Positions 33,368-42,378 of a DNA stretch of 64,000 nt are shown here, one piece after another. The notes under the pieces are model-generated. The model was given only the letters and a program-made list of their open reading frames with translations, did not search any database and was not told the origin of the DNA. This DNA is from Chromatiales bacterium. Lineage in GTDB: Bacteria > Pseudomonadota > Gammaproteobacteria > JAGRGH01. The position numbers were made by a program, and so were the translations under genes. The stretch lies in NCBI GenBank assembly GCA_020445605.1, contig JAGRGH010000006.1:1-64000 (forward strand), written 5' to 3'. Position 1 is the stretch's first letter; every line of letters begins with the position of its first letter.

Positions 33368-33940
33368 CATCCTTATCCAGAACACACTGCGGGCGGGCGA
33401 TCGTGCCTCGGTCGCTCCGGCGGCTCTGAACTGACCGCCACTCTCTGGCCGGACTGATCCGTCCCGCGCGAAGCTGTCCTTCAGGAACGCGAGCAACCGG
33501 GCCCACGAACGCCGGTCGGCCCTCTCGTTGTAAGCGAGTCCGTCCATGCCATAGCCGCCCGTATAAGGATTGGCAAAGCCATGCTTGGCGCCCCCATAGA
33601 TATCCATTTCCCAGTCCACCCTGGCGTCATTCAGATCGCTGGAGAACTGCTCGATTCGGTCTTTGGGCACCGATTCGTCGGAGGCACCGTGGGCGACGAG
33701 AATGCGCGGCTTTATCGCTGCAGCCTGCTCGGGAGTCGGCGGCGACAGCGGTCCGTAAACACTTACAGCCGCCGTGAGCGATGCGCCAGCGTAAGTCAAT
33801 TGCATGGCCGTCGCTCCGCCAAAGCCATACCCAACGACGGCAATCTTTTCCGGATCCACCTGCGAACTCGCCCTGAACTGCTCCACGCCTAGGAGGGCGC
33901 GCTTCTGCCAAGCTTCAGTATTTGTTGTGATCTGCATCAT
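33368..33940 (-). pseudogene. Truncated dienelactone hydrolase-family gene
   Basis: Matches the second half of dienelactone hydrolases: VDPEKIAVVGYGFGGATAMQL, HGASDESVP, YGGAKHGFANP and ADRRSWARLLAFLKD. The first half is missing. The nucleophile elbow, normally GYCFGG or GYSFGG, reads GYGFGG, so the catalytic residue is lost although the Asp and His motifs remain. The frame has no proper stop and runs on into the antisense of the tRNA. The loss of the 5' end meets the truncated OmpA fragment at about 33950. It is very probably inactive. Confidence 0.75.
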
Positions 33941-33960
33941 CCAGCCTTTGGTGTCCGGCG

Positions 33961-34287
33961 GTGGAAGGGATTTTGTTTGACACGGACAAGACTGATCTCA
34001 AGCCGGAATCAAAGCCCGCGCTCGACGAAGTCGCAAAGCTCCTGAACGATCGTGCTGACCTGAAACTTTATGTAGTCGGGCATACCGATATGCAGGGTAG
34101 TCTGGCCCACAGCATGAGTTTGTCGGAAGGTCTCGCCAAGCCGGTCGTCAAAGCGCTGACGGCAGATTACGGGATTGATGGCGCACGGCTGGAAGGCAGG
34201 GGCGTCGGACCGCTTGTGCCGGTGGCGACTAATGCGTCCGAAGGCGGTCGCGCAAGCAATCGTCGGGTGGCGCTGGTGCAACGCTGA
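33961..34287 (+). pseudogene. OmpA-like C-terminal domain fragment
   Basis: An open frame of 108 residues from a GTG. It matches the peptidoglycan-binding OmpA domain: GILFDTDKTDLKPESKPALDEVAKLL, VVGHTDMQGS, and NASEGGRASNRRVALVQ. There is no signal peptide and no N-terminal domain; the fragment starts where the OmpA domain starts. Without export it cannot do its normal job, so it is probably the leftover of a rearranged gene. It faces away from the truncated hydrolase. The gap 34288-34407 shows nothing. Confidence 0.65.
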
Positions 34288-34407
34288 AAAACATCGGCTG
34301 TTGCGGGAAGAACATCATTGCCCAAGCCAAACGGCAACGAAAAGCGGGGAGTCAACCGATCAAGCCGAGTTGCGGATAATCCGGACGCCAACGATTCGCG
34401 CGCAAAT

Positions 34408-36423
34408 TCAGCTCGCGGCCTTGACGGACCACCCCAGATCGGCCGCCTTGGCGCGGGCCTGCGCCGGGACGTCCGTTGCAACGAACTGACGGTGCAGGGC
34501 TTGTACGCCGATCATGTGGTTGAATACTGCATCCAGATTGTTACGGGTTGCGGCCGTCGTATCATCGCGGTCGTGTAATGCAAACAGCGCATCTACGCCG
34601 TCGGCATCCAGCAGGCCCGCGGCCTCAATGCTGCCACCGTCGAGATATTTTCGCGCAAGCCCCTGCATCGCCTGCCATTTCTTCGGGTCCGTATGCGCCG
34701 GCGGAGCCATGAAGGCGAATTTCTCGCGCTTGTAAAGCACCTCCGGCAACAGACCCTTCATCGCTTCGCGCAACACCCATTTCTCGGTCTTGCCGCGAAT
34801 GCGAACGCTGGGCGACAGGGTCGCGGCAAACTCCGCCAGATGATGATCGAGAAACGCGGGCCGGGCCTCCATGGAGTTGGCCATGTCCACGCGATCGCCG
34901 CCCCAGGTCAGGATCTGTCCTTCCAGCATGGTCTTGATCCAGACGTACTGTGCGCGATCCAGCGGATGACGGCCCTCGAGGGAATCTGCGTCCAGCGCTG
35001 CGGCGATCGCTGCCCCCGGATCGTAGCCAGACAAAACGTCGGCAATCTCGCGGTTCAGAATCCCCGGAACATAGTTTGATGAAGCAAGCCACGGCTGCAG
35101 ACACGCTGGCGTGAAGCCGACACGCTCGGTCAAGGCGGCATTCTCCACGGCGTTCTCGGCGAGCATCGCGCCCTTGAACAGCGCGTTCTGTTCGTGCAGC
35201 AGACGTTTCCATTCCGCGCGTTCTGCCTCGGCCATGTGATCGAGACCGTGCAGGAACAAATCATTGCGAAACGCTGGATAACCCGCGAACAGTTCGTCCG
35301 AGCCTTCGCCCGTGACGACCACCTTGTAGCGTGCGTCACGTACATGCCGGCTCATCAGGAACTTCGCAACCGCAAGCGTGTTGTAGACGGTGCGTTCGGT
35401 ATGCCAGATGGTTTCTTCGAAATAGTCATAGAGATGGTCGGCGGACAGCCGCATCACGTCCTGATTGGCGCCGACCGATTGCGCCATCTCCCGGGCAATC
35501 GGGGTCTCGTCATATTGGTCGGAATCAAATCCGATCGTGAAGGCCTTGACCGGCGACTGCTGCACGGCGGATGCAAGCCCGAGAATGGAGCACGAGTCGA
35601 TTCCACCCGACAGATAACACCCGACCGGCACGTCGGCTTCGAGCCGCAGGTGCACGGCTTCCAGCAGTTTCGCACGCACGCCCTCGATCGCTTCCTCGTC
35701 GCTCAGCATGGCATGCACACCATCAGCGGGGAACGGCATGTCCCAATAGCGGCGATCGCTGATCTGCAGTCGACCATCGCGGCGGCGGATCGTCACCACG
35801 TGGCCAGGCCTGACCTGATGGATGCCGGCAAAGGCCGTGCTTCCGGGGACAATGGCCTGCATCAGCTGGTGATAAAGACCCTGCGGGTCGAACCGGCGCG
35901 GAACATCGGGATGCGCGAACAGCACCTTGAGTTCCGAACCAAAGATGACGTTGCCACCGACTTCCGTCCAGTAGAGCGGTTTAATTCCGAACCGGTCCCT
36001 GACCAGATGCACGGTGTCGGCTTCGTGGTCGTAGAGTGCGAACGCAAACTCGCCGCGCAGATGCGGCAGGGTTCCCTCCAGCCCAAAACGAGGATACAGA
36101 TGCAGGATGATCTCGGAATCCGACTTGGTCTGGAATCTTGCGCCGTCCGCCGTCAATTCCGCGCGGATTCGCTTGTAGTCGTAGAGTTCGCCGTTCTTGG
36201 TCAGCAGCAGTTTGCCGTCTGTCGTCACAAACGGCTGGCGCCCACGGTTTTCATCCAGATCAATGATGGACAGGCGCGCATGGCTGAATCCGATCCCGTC
36301 CATGACCTGCCAGCCGAAGCCGTCCGGCCCCCGGTGATGTTGGATTGCCGCCATGGCGACCAGCGTTTCGGGATCGACCGGACGAGACCGATCGGCATGA
36401 AAAACCCCCGCTATGCCGCACAT
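34408..36423 (-). CDS. asnB: Glutamine-hydrolysing asparagine synthetase-like amidotransferase
   Basis: 671 residues. The N-terminal glutaminase domain begins MCGIAGVF (nucleophile C2), with HHRGPDGFG and the KNGELYDYKRIR segment. The synthetase domain has the ATP pyrophosphatase loop YLSGGIDSCSILG and TGEGSDELFAGYP. Such enzymes amidate aspartate or, in specialised pathways, other carboxylates. Here it ends a run of genes for a carbamoyltransferase, symporter and two amidohydrolases, so a role outside asparagine supply is possible. It starts 115 bp after the carbamoyltransferase stop. Amidation of a pathway substrate is inference. Confidence 0.9.
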   Translation of the reverse strand: MCGIAGVFHADRSRPVDPETLVAMAAIQHHRGPDGFGWQVMDGIGFSHARLSIIDLDENRGRQPFVTTDGKLLLTKNGELYDYKRIRAELTADGARFQTKSDSEIILHLYPRFGLEGTLPHLRGEFAFALYDHEADTVHLVRDRFGIKPLYWTEVGGNVIFGSELKVLFAHPDVPRRFDPQGLYHQLMQAIVPGSTAFAGIHQVRPGHVVTIRRRDGRLQISDRRYWDMPFPADGVHAMLSDEEAIEGVRAKLLEAVHLRLEADVPVGCYLSGGIDSCSILGLASAVQQSPVKAFTIGFDSDQYDETPIAREMAQSVGANQDVMRLSADHLYDYFEETIWHTERTVYNTLAVAKFLMSRHVRDARYKVVVTGEGSDELFAGYPAFRNDLFLHGLDHMAEAERAEWKRLLHEQNALFKGAMLAENAVENAALTERVGFTPACLQPWLASSNYVPGILNREIADVLSGYDPGAAIAAALDADSLEGRHPLDRAQYVWIKTMLEGQILTWGGDRVDMANSMEARPAFLDHHLAEFAATLSPSVRIRGKTEKWVLREAMKGLLPEVLYKREKFAFMAPPAHTDPKKWQAMQGLARKYLDGGSIEAAGLLDADGVDALFALHDRDDTTAATRNNLDAVFNHMIGVQALHRQFVATDVPAQARAKAADLGWSVKAAS

Positions 36424-36538
36424 GGTGTTACTCCAATGGGCCTGTACGCCGCGTAATTGTGAATACAGATGGACTTGGCGCAGGACAGCGTCGCTCTGCC
36501 CGCCCGTCGAGCAAATGGATGCATATGGGTAATAAAAG

Positions 36539-37591
36539 TCAGGAAAACGTTTTAAGAATCGCCGACAGCAGCGCCATGCGAACGAACACCGCGCCGCGTG
36601 CCTGCGCGAAGTACCAGTTGTGCGACGTATCGTCGAGACTCGAATCCAGCTCGGCGCCGCGTGCCAACGGGTGCATGACAATCGCATCGGACTTCAGCGG
36701 CGAGTTCGCATCCAGCCGGTATCGAACGCCAAGCTCTTCGTAACCGTCACCGGTCCACGCGATGGAATTGATATAGACCACATCGAGTTCCGGCAGCACA
36801 GCGTCGAGATCCGACGTGATCCCAACCTTCAGACCGGCACGGCGAAGCTCCTCAAGTTGACCGTCCGCAAATGGTACCTTCTCGTCCGATATCACCGTGA
36901 CCGCTTCGATTCCCCGGGCAAGCTGCGCCAGCATGAGCAACAGGCTGCGAACTGTGCGCATGCGCGCAGGCACACCAATGATGCCAATCCGCACATTGCA
37001 TTTGGGGTGCTCGCGTGCGAGCTCCGGACACGATTTAAGGATTGCGTAGATATCGGCCATTGCCTGGGTTGGATGCTCGTCCAGGCCGTTTCCGGCGTTG
37101 ACGATCGGTATGCGCAGAGCCTCCATCATTTCGTACACGGCACGATCGTTACTGTCACGCAGCACCACCAGATCGCCGTATGCATTGAGCATCTCGCCCA
37201 CGTCGTGGAGCGATTCGCCCTTCGCGATGCCGGTGGATGCCGGGTCCGTGATGGACATGATGTCGCCGCCGAGACGATGCCAGGCACTCTCGAATGAAAG
37301 CCGCGTTCGCGTGCTGGGTTCGTAGAACGCACTGACCAGGATGCGCCCGGTCAACGGACGACTCACGGTCTGGCGCTTGGTTTCATATCGCGCGGCGACA
37401 CGACACAGCTGCACAAGTTGCGATCGATCGAACTGGCGTGCCGACACAACCGGCCGGTTGACAAGGTCAAGCAAGGGCGTCAGATCCTCGCCGACGACGT
37501 CCATCAGCGCGCGTGGACGCTCGAACCCGGTTCGGTCGAGCGCGGGCTCCTCGAGTGGTTCGAGCAGTCGCTGGGATAGATTGCGTTTCAC
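36539..37591 (-). CDS. Aspartate/ornithine carbamoyltransferase-family protein of unknown specificity
   Basis: 350 residues. The carbamoyl-phosphate site is intact: YEPSTRTRLSFESA, GIAKGESLHD, and HPTQAMADIYAI. The second half has HPLARG and NWYFAQARGAVFVRMALL, as in aspartate carbamoyltransferase. However, the segment that is TRVQKER in E. coli PyrB, which binds the aspartate carboxylate (R229 and Q231), reads NSIAWTG here. The N-terminus is about 50 residues longer than usual. The GTG at 37591 overlaps the preceding small gene's stop and has AAGGAG 7 bp upstream. It probably makes or cleaves a carbamoyl compound other than carbamoyl-aspartate. Confidence 0.85.
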   Translation of the reverse strand: MKRNLSQRLLEPLEEPALDRTGFERPRALMDVVGEDLTPLLDLVNRPVVSARQFDRSQLVQLCRVAARYETKRQTVSRPLTGRILVSAFYEPSTRTRLSFESAWHRLGGDIMSITDPASTGIAKGESLHDVGEMLNAYGDLVVLRDSNDRAVYEMMEALRIPIVNAGNGLDEHPTQAMADIYAILKSCPELAREHPKCNVRIGIIGVPARMRTVRSLLLMLAQLARGIEAVTVISDEKVPFADGQLEELRRAGLKVGITSDLDAVLPELDVVYINSIAWTGDGYEELGVRYRLDANSPLKSDAIVMHPLARGAELDSSLDDTSHNWYFAQARGAVFVRMALLSAILKTFS

Positions 37592-37710
37592 CACAGTTCT
37601 CCTTTGCGGCGGTCGCGTAACCACAAAACGACCAACAGGATTGGCGACACGGCTGTGACCAGCGTGGCCACGATGACGAGAACCCCGAGTACGGATGCAG
37701 ACGCAGTCAT
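37588..37710 (-). CDS. 40-residue single-pass membrane protein, probable symporter partner
   Basis: Encodes MTASASVLGVLVIVATLVTA, then a short continuation of the helix ending VLWLRDRRKGELW. There is one transmembrane helix and a basic tail. The ATG overlaps the symporter stop (ATGA), and its TGA overlaps the carbamoyltransferase GTG (GTGA). This precise fit on both sides is strong evidence that it is translated. Short accessory proteins are known beside some sodium/solute symporters; I infer the same role. Confidence 0.7.
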   Translation of the reverse strand: MTASASVLGVLVIVATLVTAVSPILLVVLWLRDRRKGELW

Positions 37711-39143
37711 GACACGCCCTCACGGGGATTCAGCCGCGCCCAGTCGAACGCCGCGGGTCGCAGCCAGGTGCTCACGATCACGGCCAGCATGGACACGGCA
37801 GCCGAAACCAGCGCCGCGACATAGAACCCGATCGAGAAATACGCGATCAGCCCGGTGACAGTACCGAGTACCATGCCCGACACCGCGCCCGTTGAGTTCG
37901 CGTTGCGCCAGAAAAGCCCCGCAGCCACGGGCCAGATCGTGCTGGCGACAAACGCGCCGGTGAAATACAGGAGTTCCGCAAGCGTCGCCAGACGTGGCAA
38001 GCACAGCAGCCAGGTCATCAGCCCCAGCCCGAGTACGACCCAACGCGCGACGCTCGCCAGGTGTTCGGGGCTCGCATCCGGACGCACGTGCCCCTTGTAC
38101 AGATCGGTCAGCACCAGATCGGATGTCGCGGCCAACAGCGAATCCAGACTCGAAGCCAGCGCCGCAAACACGACGATGAAAACCAGCACGGCACCAACAC
38201 TTCCCAGCAACTGCGCGGCCACCATCGGGCCCACCATGTCACCCGCGGGTACATTCAGCCCCAGCGCCGGCACCCCGAGCGCGATGAATCCCGCAACGAT
38301 CGGCACGGGCGCCCACATCAGGCCGGCCAGCAGGTAGGCCTTGAAGCCGACGTTTTCACGGAACGCGAATGCGCGGCTCCACCAGACGTTGGAGTGAAAG
38401 ATCTCGCCGATGCCGAACAACAGATTGTTGAACAGGAACATGATCGCCGCCGGCATCAGCAGATTCAGCAGTTCCGGACGCTCTTCGACCACGGCGGCGT
38501 GCATGGTGTCGATCCCGATCCGGTCGATCGCAAGCCAGCCGAGCACGACGATGCCGACCAGAATGATCAGCGTCTGAATAAAGTCGGTACCAATGACCGC
38601 ACGCAGACCGCCAAGCAGCGTGTAGGCAACGCAGATCCAGACAATCACGGTCATGCCGATGCGGTAGTCAATACCGGTCAGCGCGTGGATCAGCACGCCG
38701 CCGGCCATGCCCATGGAGATCAGCCAACCCAGCGCATAGAAGAAGGAAATCAGCAGGAACACCCGCCATGCCGTATTGCCGTAACGAAGCCGGATGAAGT
38801 CACCACTGGTGAATGCGCCGGGCATCAGTGCGCGGATGCGGCGCGCCAGCGGCGCGAACAGCAGCAACCCGATCGAGCCCAGCGAATAGCCGATCATGCC
38901 CCAGAGCCCAAGCTGCAGGGCGAGCTGCGGCGCGGCCATGGTGGTGTTCGAGGTGACCCAGGTCGCCATCGCCGTGGCCGTACCCAGCGCGAGCCCAACC
39001 TTGCGCCCGGCGAGCATGTAACCCTCCAGATCACGATTGCGACGCCCGAACGACCAGCCGAGCACGACCCACAACGCGCTGAACAACGCAAGGATCAACC
39101 AGCCCGTACTGCTGTCGAGCACGGCGGAGTTGACGACGTTCAC
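37707..39143 (-). CDS. Sodium:solute symporter family protein
   Basis: 478 residues with about 13 transmembrane helices. Family signs are the GYMLAGRKVGLALGTATAMATW segment near the first helices, TSGDFIRLRYG, and LLGGLRAVIGTDFIQTLIILVG. Members import sugars, urea, amino acids, nucleobases or allantoin-like compounds with sodium. The GTG at 39143 overlaps the cysteine hydrolase stop by 4 bp. The substrate is probably what the neighbouring amidohydrolases act on. Confidence 0.9.
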   Translation of the reverse strand: MNVVNSAVLDSSTGWLILALFSALWVVLGWSFGRRNRDLEGYMLAGRKVGLALGTATAMATWVTSNTTMAAPQLALQLGLWGMIGYSLGSIGLLLFAPLARRIRALMPGAFTSGDFIRLRYGNTAWRVFLLISFFYALGWLISMGMAGGVLIHALTGIDYRIGMTVIVWICVAYTLLGGLRAVIGTDFIQTLIILVGIVVLGWLAIDRIGIDTMHAAVVEERPELLNLLMPAAIMFLFNNLLFGIGEIFHSNVWWSRAFAFRENVGFKAYLLAGLMWAPVPIVAGFIALGVPALGLNVPAGDMVGPMVAAQLLGSVGAVLVFIVVFAALASSLDSLLAATSDLVLTDLYKGHVRPDASPEHLASVARWVVLGLGLMTWLLCLPRLATLAELLYFTGAFVASTIWPVAAGLFWRNANSTGAVSGMVLGTVTGLIAYFSIGFYVAALVSAAVSMLAVIVSTWLRPAAFDWARLNPREGVS

Positions 39144-39877
39144 GCGGCCACAACCAGCTCCGCTAATTCGGCGATGAATTCGTCTGTGGACATCACGCGC
39201 GCATAGCGGTCGGTCATGGTCGTGATGGTTGCATGCTGCAGTTCCGGTGTTACGGTCGCGCAACCATCGGAGATCAGCGTGACGTGGAACCCGAGGTCAC
39301 AGGCATCGCGAATGGCCGTTGACACGCACTCGTTTGAATACACACCAACGACCACAAGCCCGGTGATGTTCAGATTGCGCAGAATGTATTCAATATTCGT
39401 CGAGGTGAACACGCCCGACGCCGTCTTGTTGATGACGATCTCGTCGCCCACCGGTGCCACTTGTTCGAGAAACTGCGCTTCCCGCGAGCCGGGCGGCGCG
39501 TGCAGGCCGAGTCGTTTGTGCCCCGGACCTCGATCGCGGCCGTCCTGTGTCAACGACTGTATGCGCGTGTGAATGACCTCCAGCCCGCGCGCGCGAAACG
39601 CGTCCTGCAGACGGCGAACATTCGGCAGCACCAGTGCATCGAGCCGCTCGAAGTAGTAGGTCTGTGCCTGCTCGGGAACGCCGGATCGCTTTGCATCCGC
39701 GAACACTCCACAACCACGCGCGGCGTCGAGATATTGAAGATCAATGCACAGCAGTGCGGTATCCGCATGGCGGATCGACGTACGGACCGCCGGCGTTTCC
39801 GTGATCGCATGTCGATACGATTCGCGCAGCGGGTCAACGTTCAGAAAGGCATCGGCCGATTGCGTGGATTTACTCAT
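39140..39877 (-). CDS. Isochorismatase-like cysteine hydrolase
   Basis: 245 residues. The catalytic triad of the family is visible: Asp in LLCIDLQYLD, Lys in VINKTASGVF, and Cys in VYSNECVSTAIRDA. Relatives include N-carbamoylsarcosine amidase, ureidoacrylate amidohydrolase and biuret hydrolase, all of which cleave carbamoyl or amide bonds, which suits the operon. The residues before the ATG at 39877 are not conserved-looking. It lies 14 bp after the M20 hydrolase and overlaps the symporter start. Confidence 0.88.
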   Translation of the reverse strand: MSKSTQSADAFLNVDPLRESYRHAITETPAVRTSIRHADTALLCIDLQYLDAARGCGVFADAKRSGVPEQAQTYYFERLDALVLPNVRRLQDAFRARGLEVIHTRIQSLTQDGRDRGPGHKRLGLHAPPGSREAQFLEQVAPVGDEIVINKTASGVFTSTNIEYILRNLNITGLVVVGVYSNECVSTAIRDACDLGFHVTLISDGCATVTPELQHATITTMTDRYARVMSTDEFIAELAELVVAA

Positions 39878-39891
39878 GAATACATTCCGAA

Positions 39892-41139
39892 TCAGGCGGC
39901 GAGTCGAAGCAGTGTGCCAATCAGCACGTTCGTGCCGGTTTCGATATCGCGCAATGAAGTCCACTCCGCCGGCGAATGGCTACGGCCATCACGGCTGGGG
40001 ACGAAGATCATTCCGGCCGGCGCGATGGAGGCCATGATCTGCGTGTCATGGGCGGCCCCGCTGGGCAGCCGCATGGCATTGACCTCGCGCTCGGCCGCGG
40101 CGGCCTCGATGGCGGAGACCACGCTGTCGTGACAACGTACCGGCGCGATCTCGCTGAGCACCTCGAACTCGAACATCAGCCCGCGGCGTCGCGCGATCGC
40201 TTCCAGCGTGCGCCGGAATGCACTTGCAAGATCGGCGAGTACAGCCGGATTGGTATCGCGAACATCCAGCGAAAACTCAGCGATTCCCGGCACCACGTTC
40301 GCCGCTCCCGGATGCAACTGCACGCGACCGACTGTTGCGCGGCTGCGCGGACTGCCGTATTCCTCGAGCACGCGCGTCATCTGCTGTGCAAATTCCGCCA
40401 TGCCCTGGAACGCATCGCGACGCAGGTCCATCGGCGTGGTACCCGCATGGTCGGCGGCACCCGTGTAACGCACATTCCATTTGAACAGCCCGGTGATCGC
40501 CTCGACGACTCCGAGTGGAACCTGCTGGCGGTCGAGCACCGGACCCTGCTCGATATGCAGTTCAACGAAGGCAAGGATGCTTCCGGGCGCGCGGTGTGCC
40601 GCAAGCGCTTCGCGGGCGTCCATCCCGTGCTCGGCCATCGCTTCAGTCAACTTGACGCCGTCGAGGTCTTCCGCGGCCGCGAGATCCTCCGGCGTCAGTT
40701 GCCCGCACAGCGCCTGCGATCCGAACAGGCCGCCGAAACGGCCCTCTTCGTCGCTGAAACCAACGAGTTCGACGCGGTGGCGCAGGCCCAAATCTGACTC
40801 CGCCAGCACACGCAGGGCCTCAAGGCCACAGATCACGCCGAGCGCGCCATCGAGATGACCCGCGCCGGGCACGGAATCCAGGTGCGAGCCTGTCATGACG
40901 GTGGTGGCGGTCGCATCACCCAGCCAGCCGCTGACGTTGCCGGCGCCGTCCATCGCATGGGGCAATCCCGCGGCTTCCAGCCGCTCACGCAGCCAAGCGC
41001 GCGCCTGCATATCGGCGGCGCTGAACGCGGTGCGGTGGATGCCGTGGTCGCTGGCCCGACCGATCCCCGACAACTCATCGAGGTCCGCTCGTAGACGCTC
41101 GAGGTTGCATGCGAGCATCGGTGAACGGACTCGACTCAT
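39892..41139 (-). CDS. M20-family Zn-dependent N-carbamoyl amino acid hydrolase / allantoate amidohydrolase
   Basis: 415 residues. Metal-site segments are TGSHLDSVPGAGHLDGALGV, VGFSDEEGRFGGLFGS and VELHIEQGPVLD, with AADHAGTTPMDLRRDAF and the late MRLPSGAAHDTQIMA typical of the HyuC/AllC group. These enzymes hydrolyse N-carbamoyl amino acids, ureidopropionate or allantoate. The ATG at 41139 overlaps the preceding gene's stop as ATGA. Which substrate it uses cannot be told from sequence. Confidence 0.92.
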   Translation of the reverse strand: MSRVRSPMLACNLERLRADLDELSGIGRASDHGIHRTAFSAADMQARAWLRERLEAAGLPHAMDGAGNVSGWLGDATATTVMTGSHLDSVPGAGHLDGALGVICGLEALRVLAESDLGLRHRVELVGFSDEEGRFGGLFGSQALCGQLTPEDLAAAEDLDGVKLTEAMAEHGMDAREALAAHRAPGSILAFVELHIEQGPVLDRQQVPLGVVEAITGLFKWNVRYTGAADHAGTTPMDLRRDAFQGMAEFAQQMTRVLEEYGSPRSRATVGRVQLHPGAANVVPGIAEFSLDVRDTNPAVLADLASAFRRTLEAIARRRGLMFEFEVLSEIAPVRCHDSVVSAIEAAAAEREVNAMRLPSGAAHDTQIMASIAPAGMIFVPSRDGRSHSPAEWTSLRDIETGTNVLIGTLLRLAA

Positions 41140-41555
41140 GTGCGTCGTGCGCCGACGACGATCATCGCGGTAGTCGCGACGAATACCAGCGCACCCACGG
41201 CAAAGAAGCCGAGCGCGCGCGACAGGGGATGATGGTTCACGGATACAGTGACGGGCTCGCTCCATGTGACCTCACCCATCGGACGTACCTCGTAGCGATA
41301 GACCCCGTCCGGCTTGCCGGAGACCAGGCGTGCGGTGTCGGGCCCGTGATAGGCGATGCGTGACGAGCCTGACCGTTCGGTCTCACGCAACTCGAAGACC
41401 GACGGCCCAACACCGTCCCAACTCAGGGTGAAGTAGCCGGCGCTGGCGACCTCGGTGTCGCTGCGCAATTGGAGGGGGCCGGCGGTGGCGATGGTGCTGG
41501 CCATGCAGAACACTGCAAGCAGCACCGCGCCGGAACTGGCCGCAAAGCAGTTCAT
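41136..41555 (-). CDS. Small exported, membrane-anchored FN3-like protein
   Basis: 139 residues. The signal peptide (MNCFAASSGAVLLAVFCMAS, cleavage near ATA) is followed by one beta-sandwich domain of fibronectin type III character (YFTLSWDGVGPSVFELRE, GVYRYEVRPMGEVTWSEP). A C-terminal transmembrane helix (LGFFAVGALVFVATTAMIVVG) and basic end follow. It is the first gene of the carbamoyl operon and overlaps the M20 hydrolase. It might bind substrate or the symporter on the periplasmic side; this is inference. Confidence 0.75.
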   Translation of the reverse strand: MNCFAASSGAVLLAVFCMASTIATAGPLQLRSDTEVASAGYFTLSWDGVGPSVFELRETERSGSSRIAYHGPDTARLVSGKPDGVYRYEVRPMGEVTWSEPVTVSVNHHPLSRALGFFAVGALVFVATTAMIVVGARRT

Positions 41556-41589
41556 GGCGTAGCCGTCCAGACGGGAAACGGCGAAATTG

Positions 41590-41603
41590 TTTAGTAGGCT
41601 AAA
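41590..41603. promoter_or_regulatory. Palindrome, candidate MarR operator
   Basis: TTTAG-tagg-CTAAA, 35 bp before the first operon gene in the divergent region that also holds the marR promoter. MarR proteins bind short AT-rich palindromes near the promoters they repress. Confidence 0.4.
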
Positions 41604-41741
41604 GATTTTGCCGGGCCGAAGCAACCGCAGCCCAGCGATGATCGAGGTCTATGGTCGCTGCCTCCCGTGCCGAACACCCTCTCCCGCTGCCCAGTCGGCC
41701 CGCTTGCGTCGCCATCAACCATACAGACATGAAAGACCAGT

Positions 41742-41769
41742 TTGGAATAAGCCAGCCCTCAGCTAACAT
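41742..41769 (+). promoter_or_regulatory. Candidate promoter of the MarR gene
   Basis: TTGGAA and TAACAT with a 16-bp spacer, about 65 bp before the MarR start codon. Confidence 0.4.
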
Positions 41770-41834
41770 GGATCAGGCGCGCATACGCCGCGGCGCAGAC
41801 GGCTCGAACTACCCATCCTTGCGGATCCCGCTCC

Positions 41835-42368
41835 ATGCCCAGAAACGATTTGTCTGCAAATCATCCGCACCGGGCCAACGGCTCGCCAGGCGACCAGTCA
41901 GAGCAGATGCTCGTCGCCCTGCGTCGCGTGATGCGGGCCGTGGACATGCACTCACGCAGCCTGTATCAGCGCTACGGTCTGACCGGACCGCAGGCGATCC
42001 TGCTGAACGCAATCGTGCGCGCCGGCAGCCTGACCGCAGGCGAACTTGCCCGCCGCGTCAGCCTGAGTCAGGCGACCCTGACCGGCATTTTCAAACGGCT
42101 TGAGGAGCGCGGCCTGTTGGAGCGCCGTCGTGACCAGGCCGATCGGCGCTGCGTGGTGCTTCGCGCGACCGAGGCCGGCTACAACGTGGTCGCGGGGTCG
42201 CCGCCCCTGCTGCAGGAGACCTTCGTTCAGCGGTTCGGGCAGCTCACCGCATGGGAACAGAACCTGCTGTTGTCGAGCGTACAGCGGGTCGCCGAGCTGA
42301 TGGATGCCGAAACCCTGGAAGCCGCACCGTTGTTGTCGAGCCAGTCCACGCTCGATCAAACGGATTAG
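41835..42368 (+). CDS. MarR-family transcriptional regulator
   Basis: 177 residues with the winged helix of the MarR family: LTAGELARRVSLSQATLTGIFKRLEERGLLERRRDQADRR in type, including the DRR wing. The N-terminal 25 residues are polar. It is divergent from the seven-gene carbamoyl operon and is therefore its likely regulator, probably responding to a pathway compound. It converges on the next gene with 10 bp between. Confidence 0.92.
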   Translation: MPRNDLSANHPHRANGSPGDQSEQMLVALRRVMRAVDMHSRSLYQRYGLTGPQAILLNAIVRAGSLTAGELARRVSLSQATLTGIFKRLEERGLLERRRDQADRRCVVLRATEAGYNVVAGSPPLLQETFVQRFGQLTAWEQNLLLSSVQRVAELMDAETLEAAPLLSSQSTLDQTD

Positions 42369-42378
42369 CGTCTACCGG

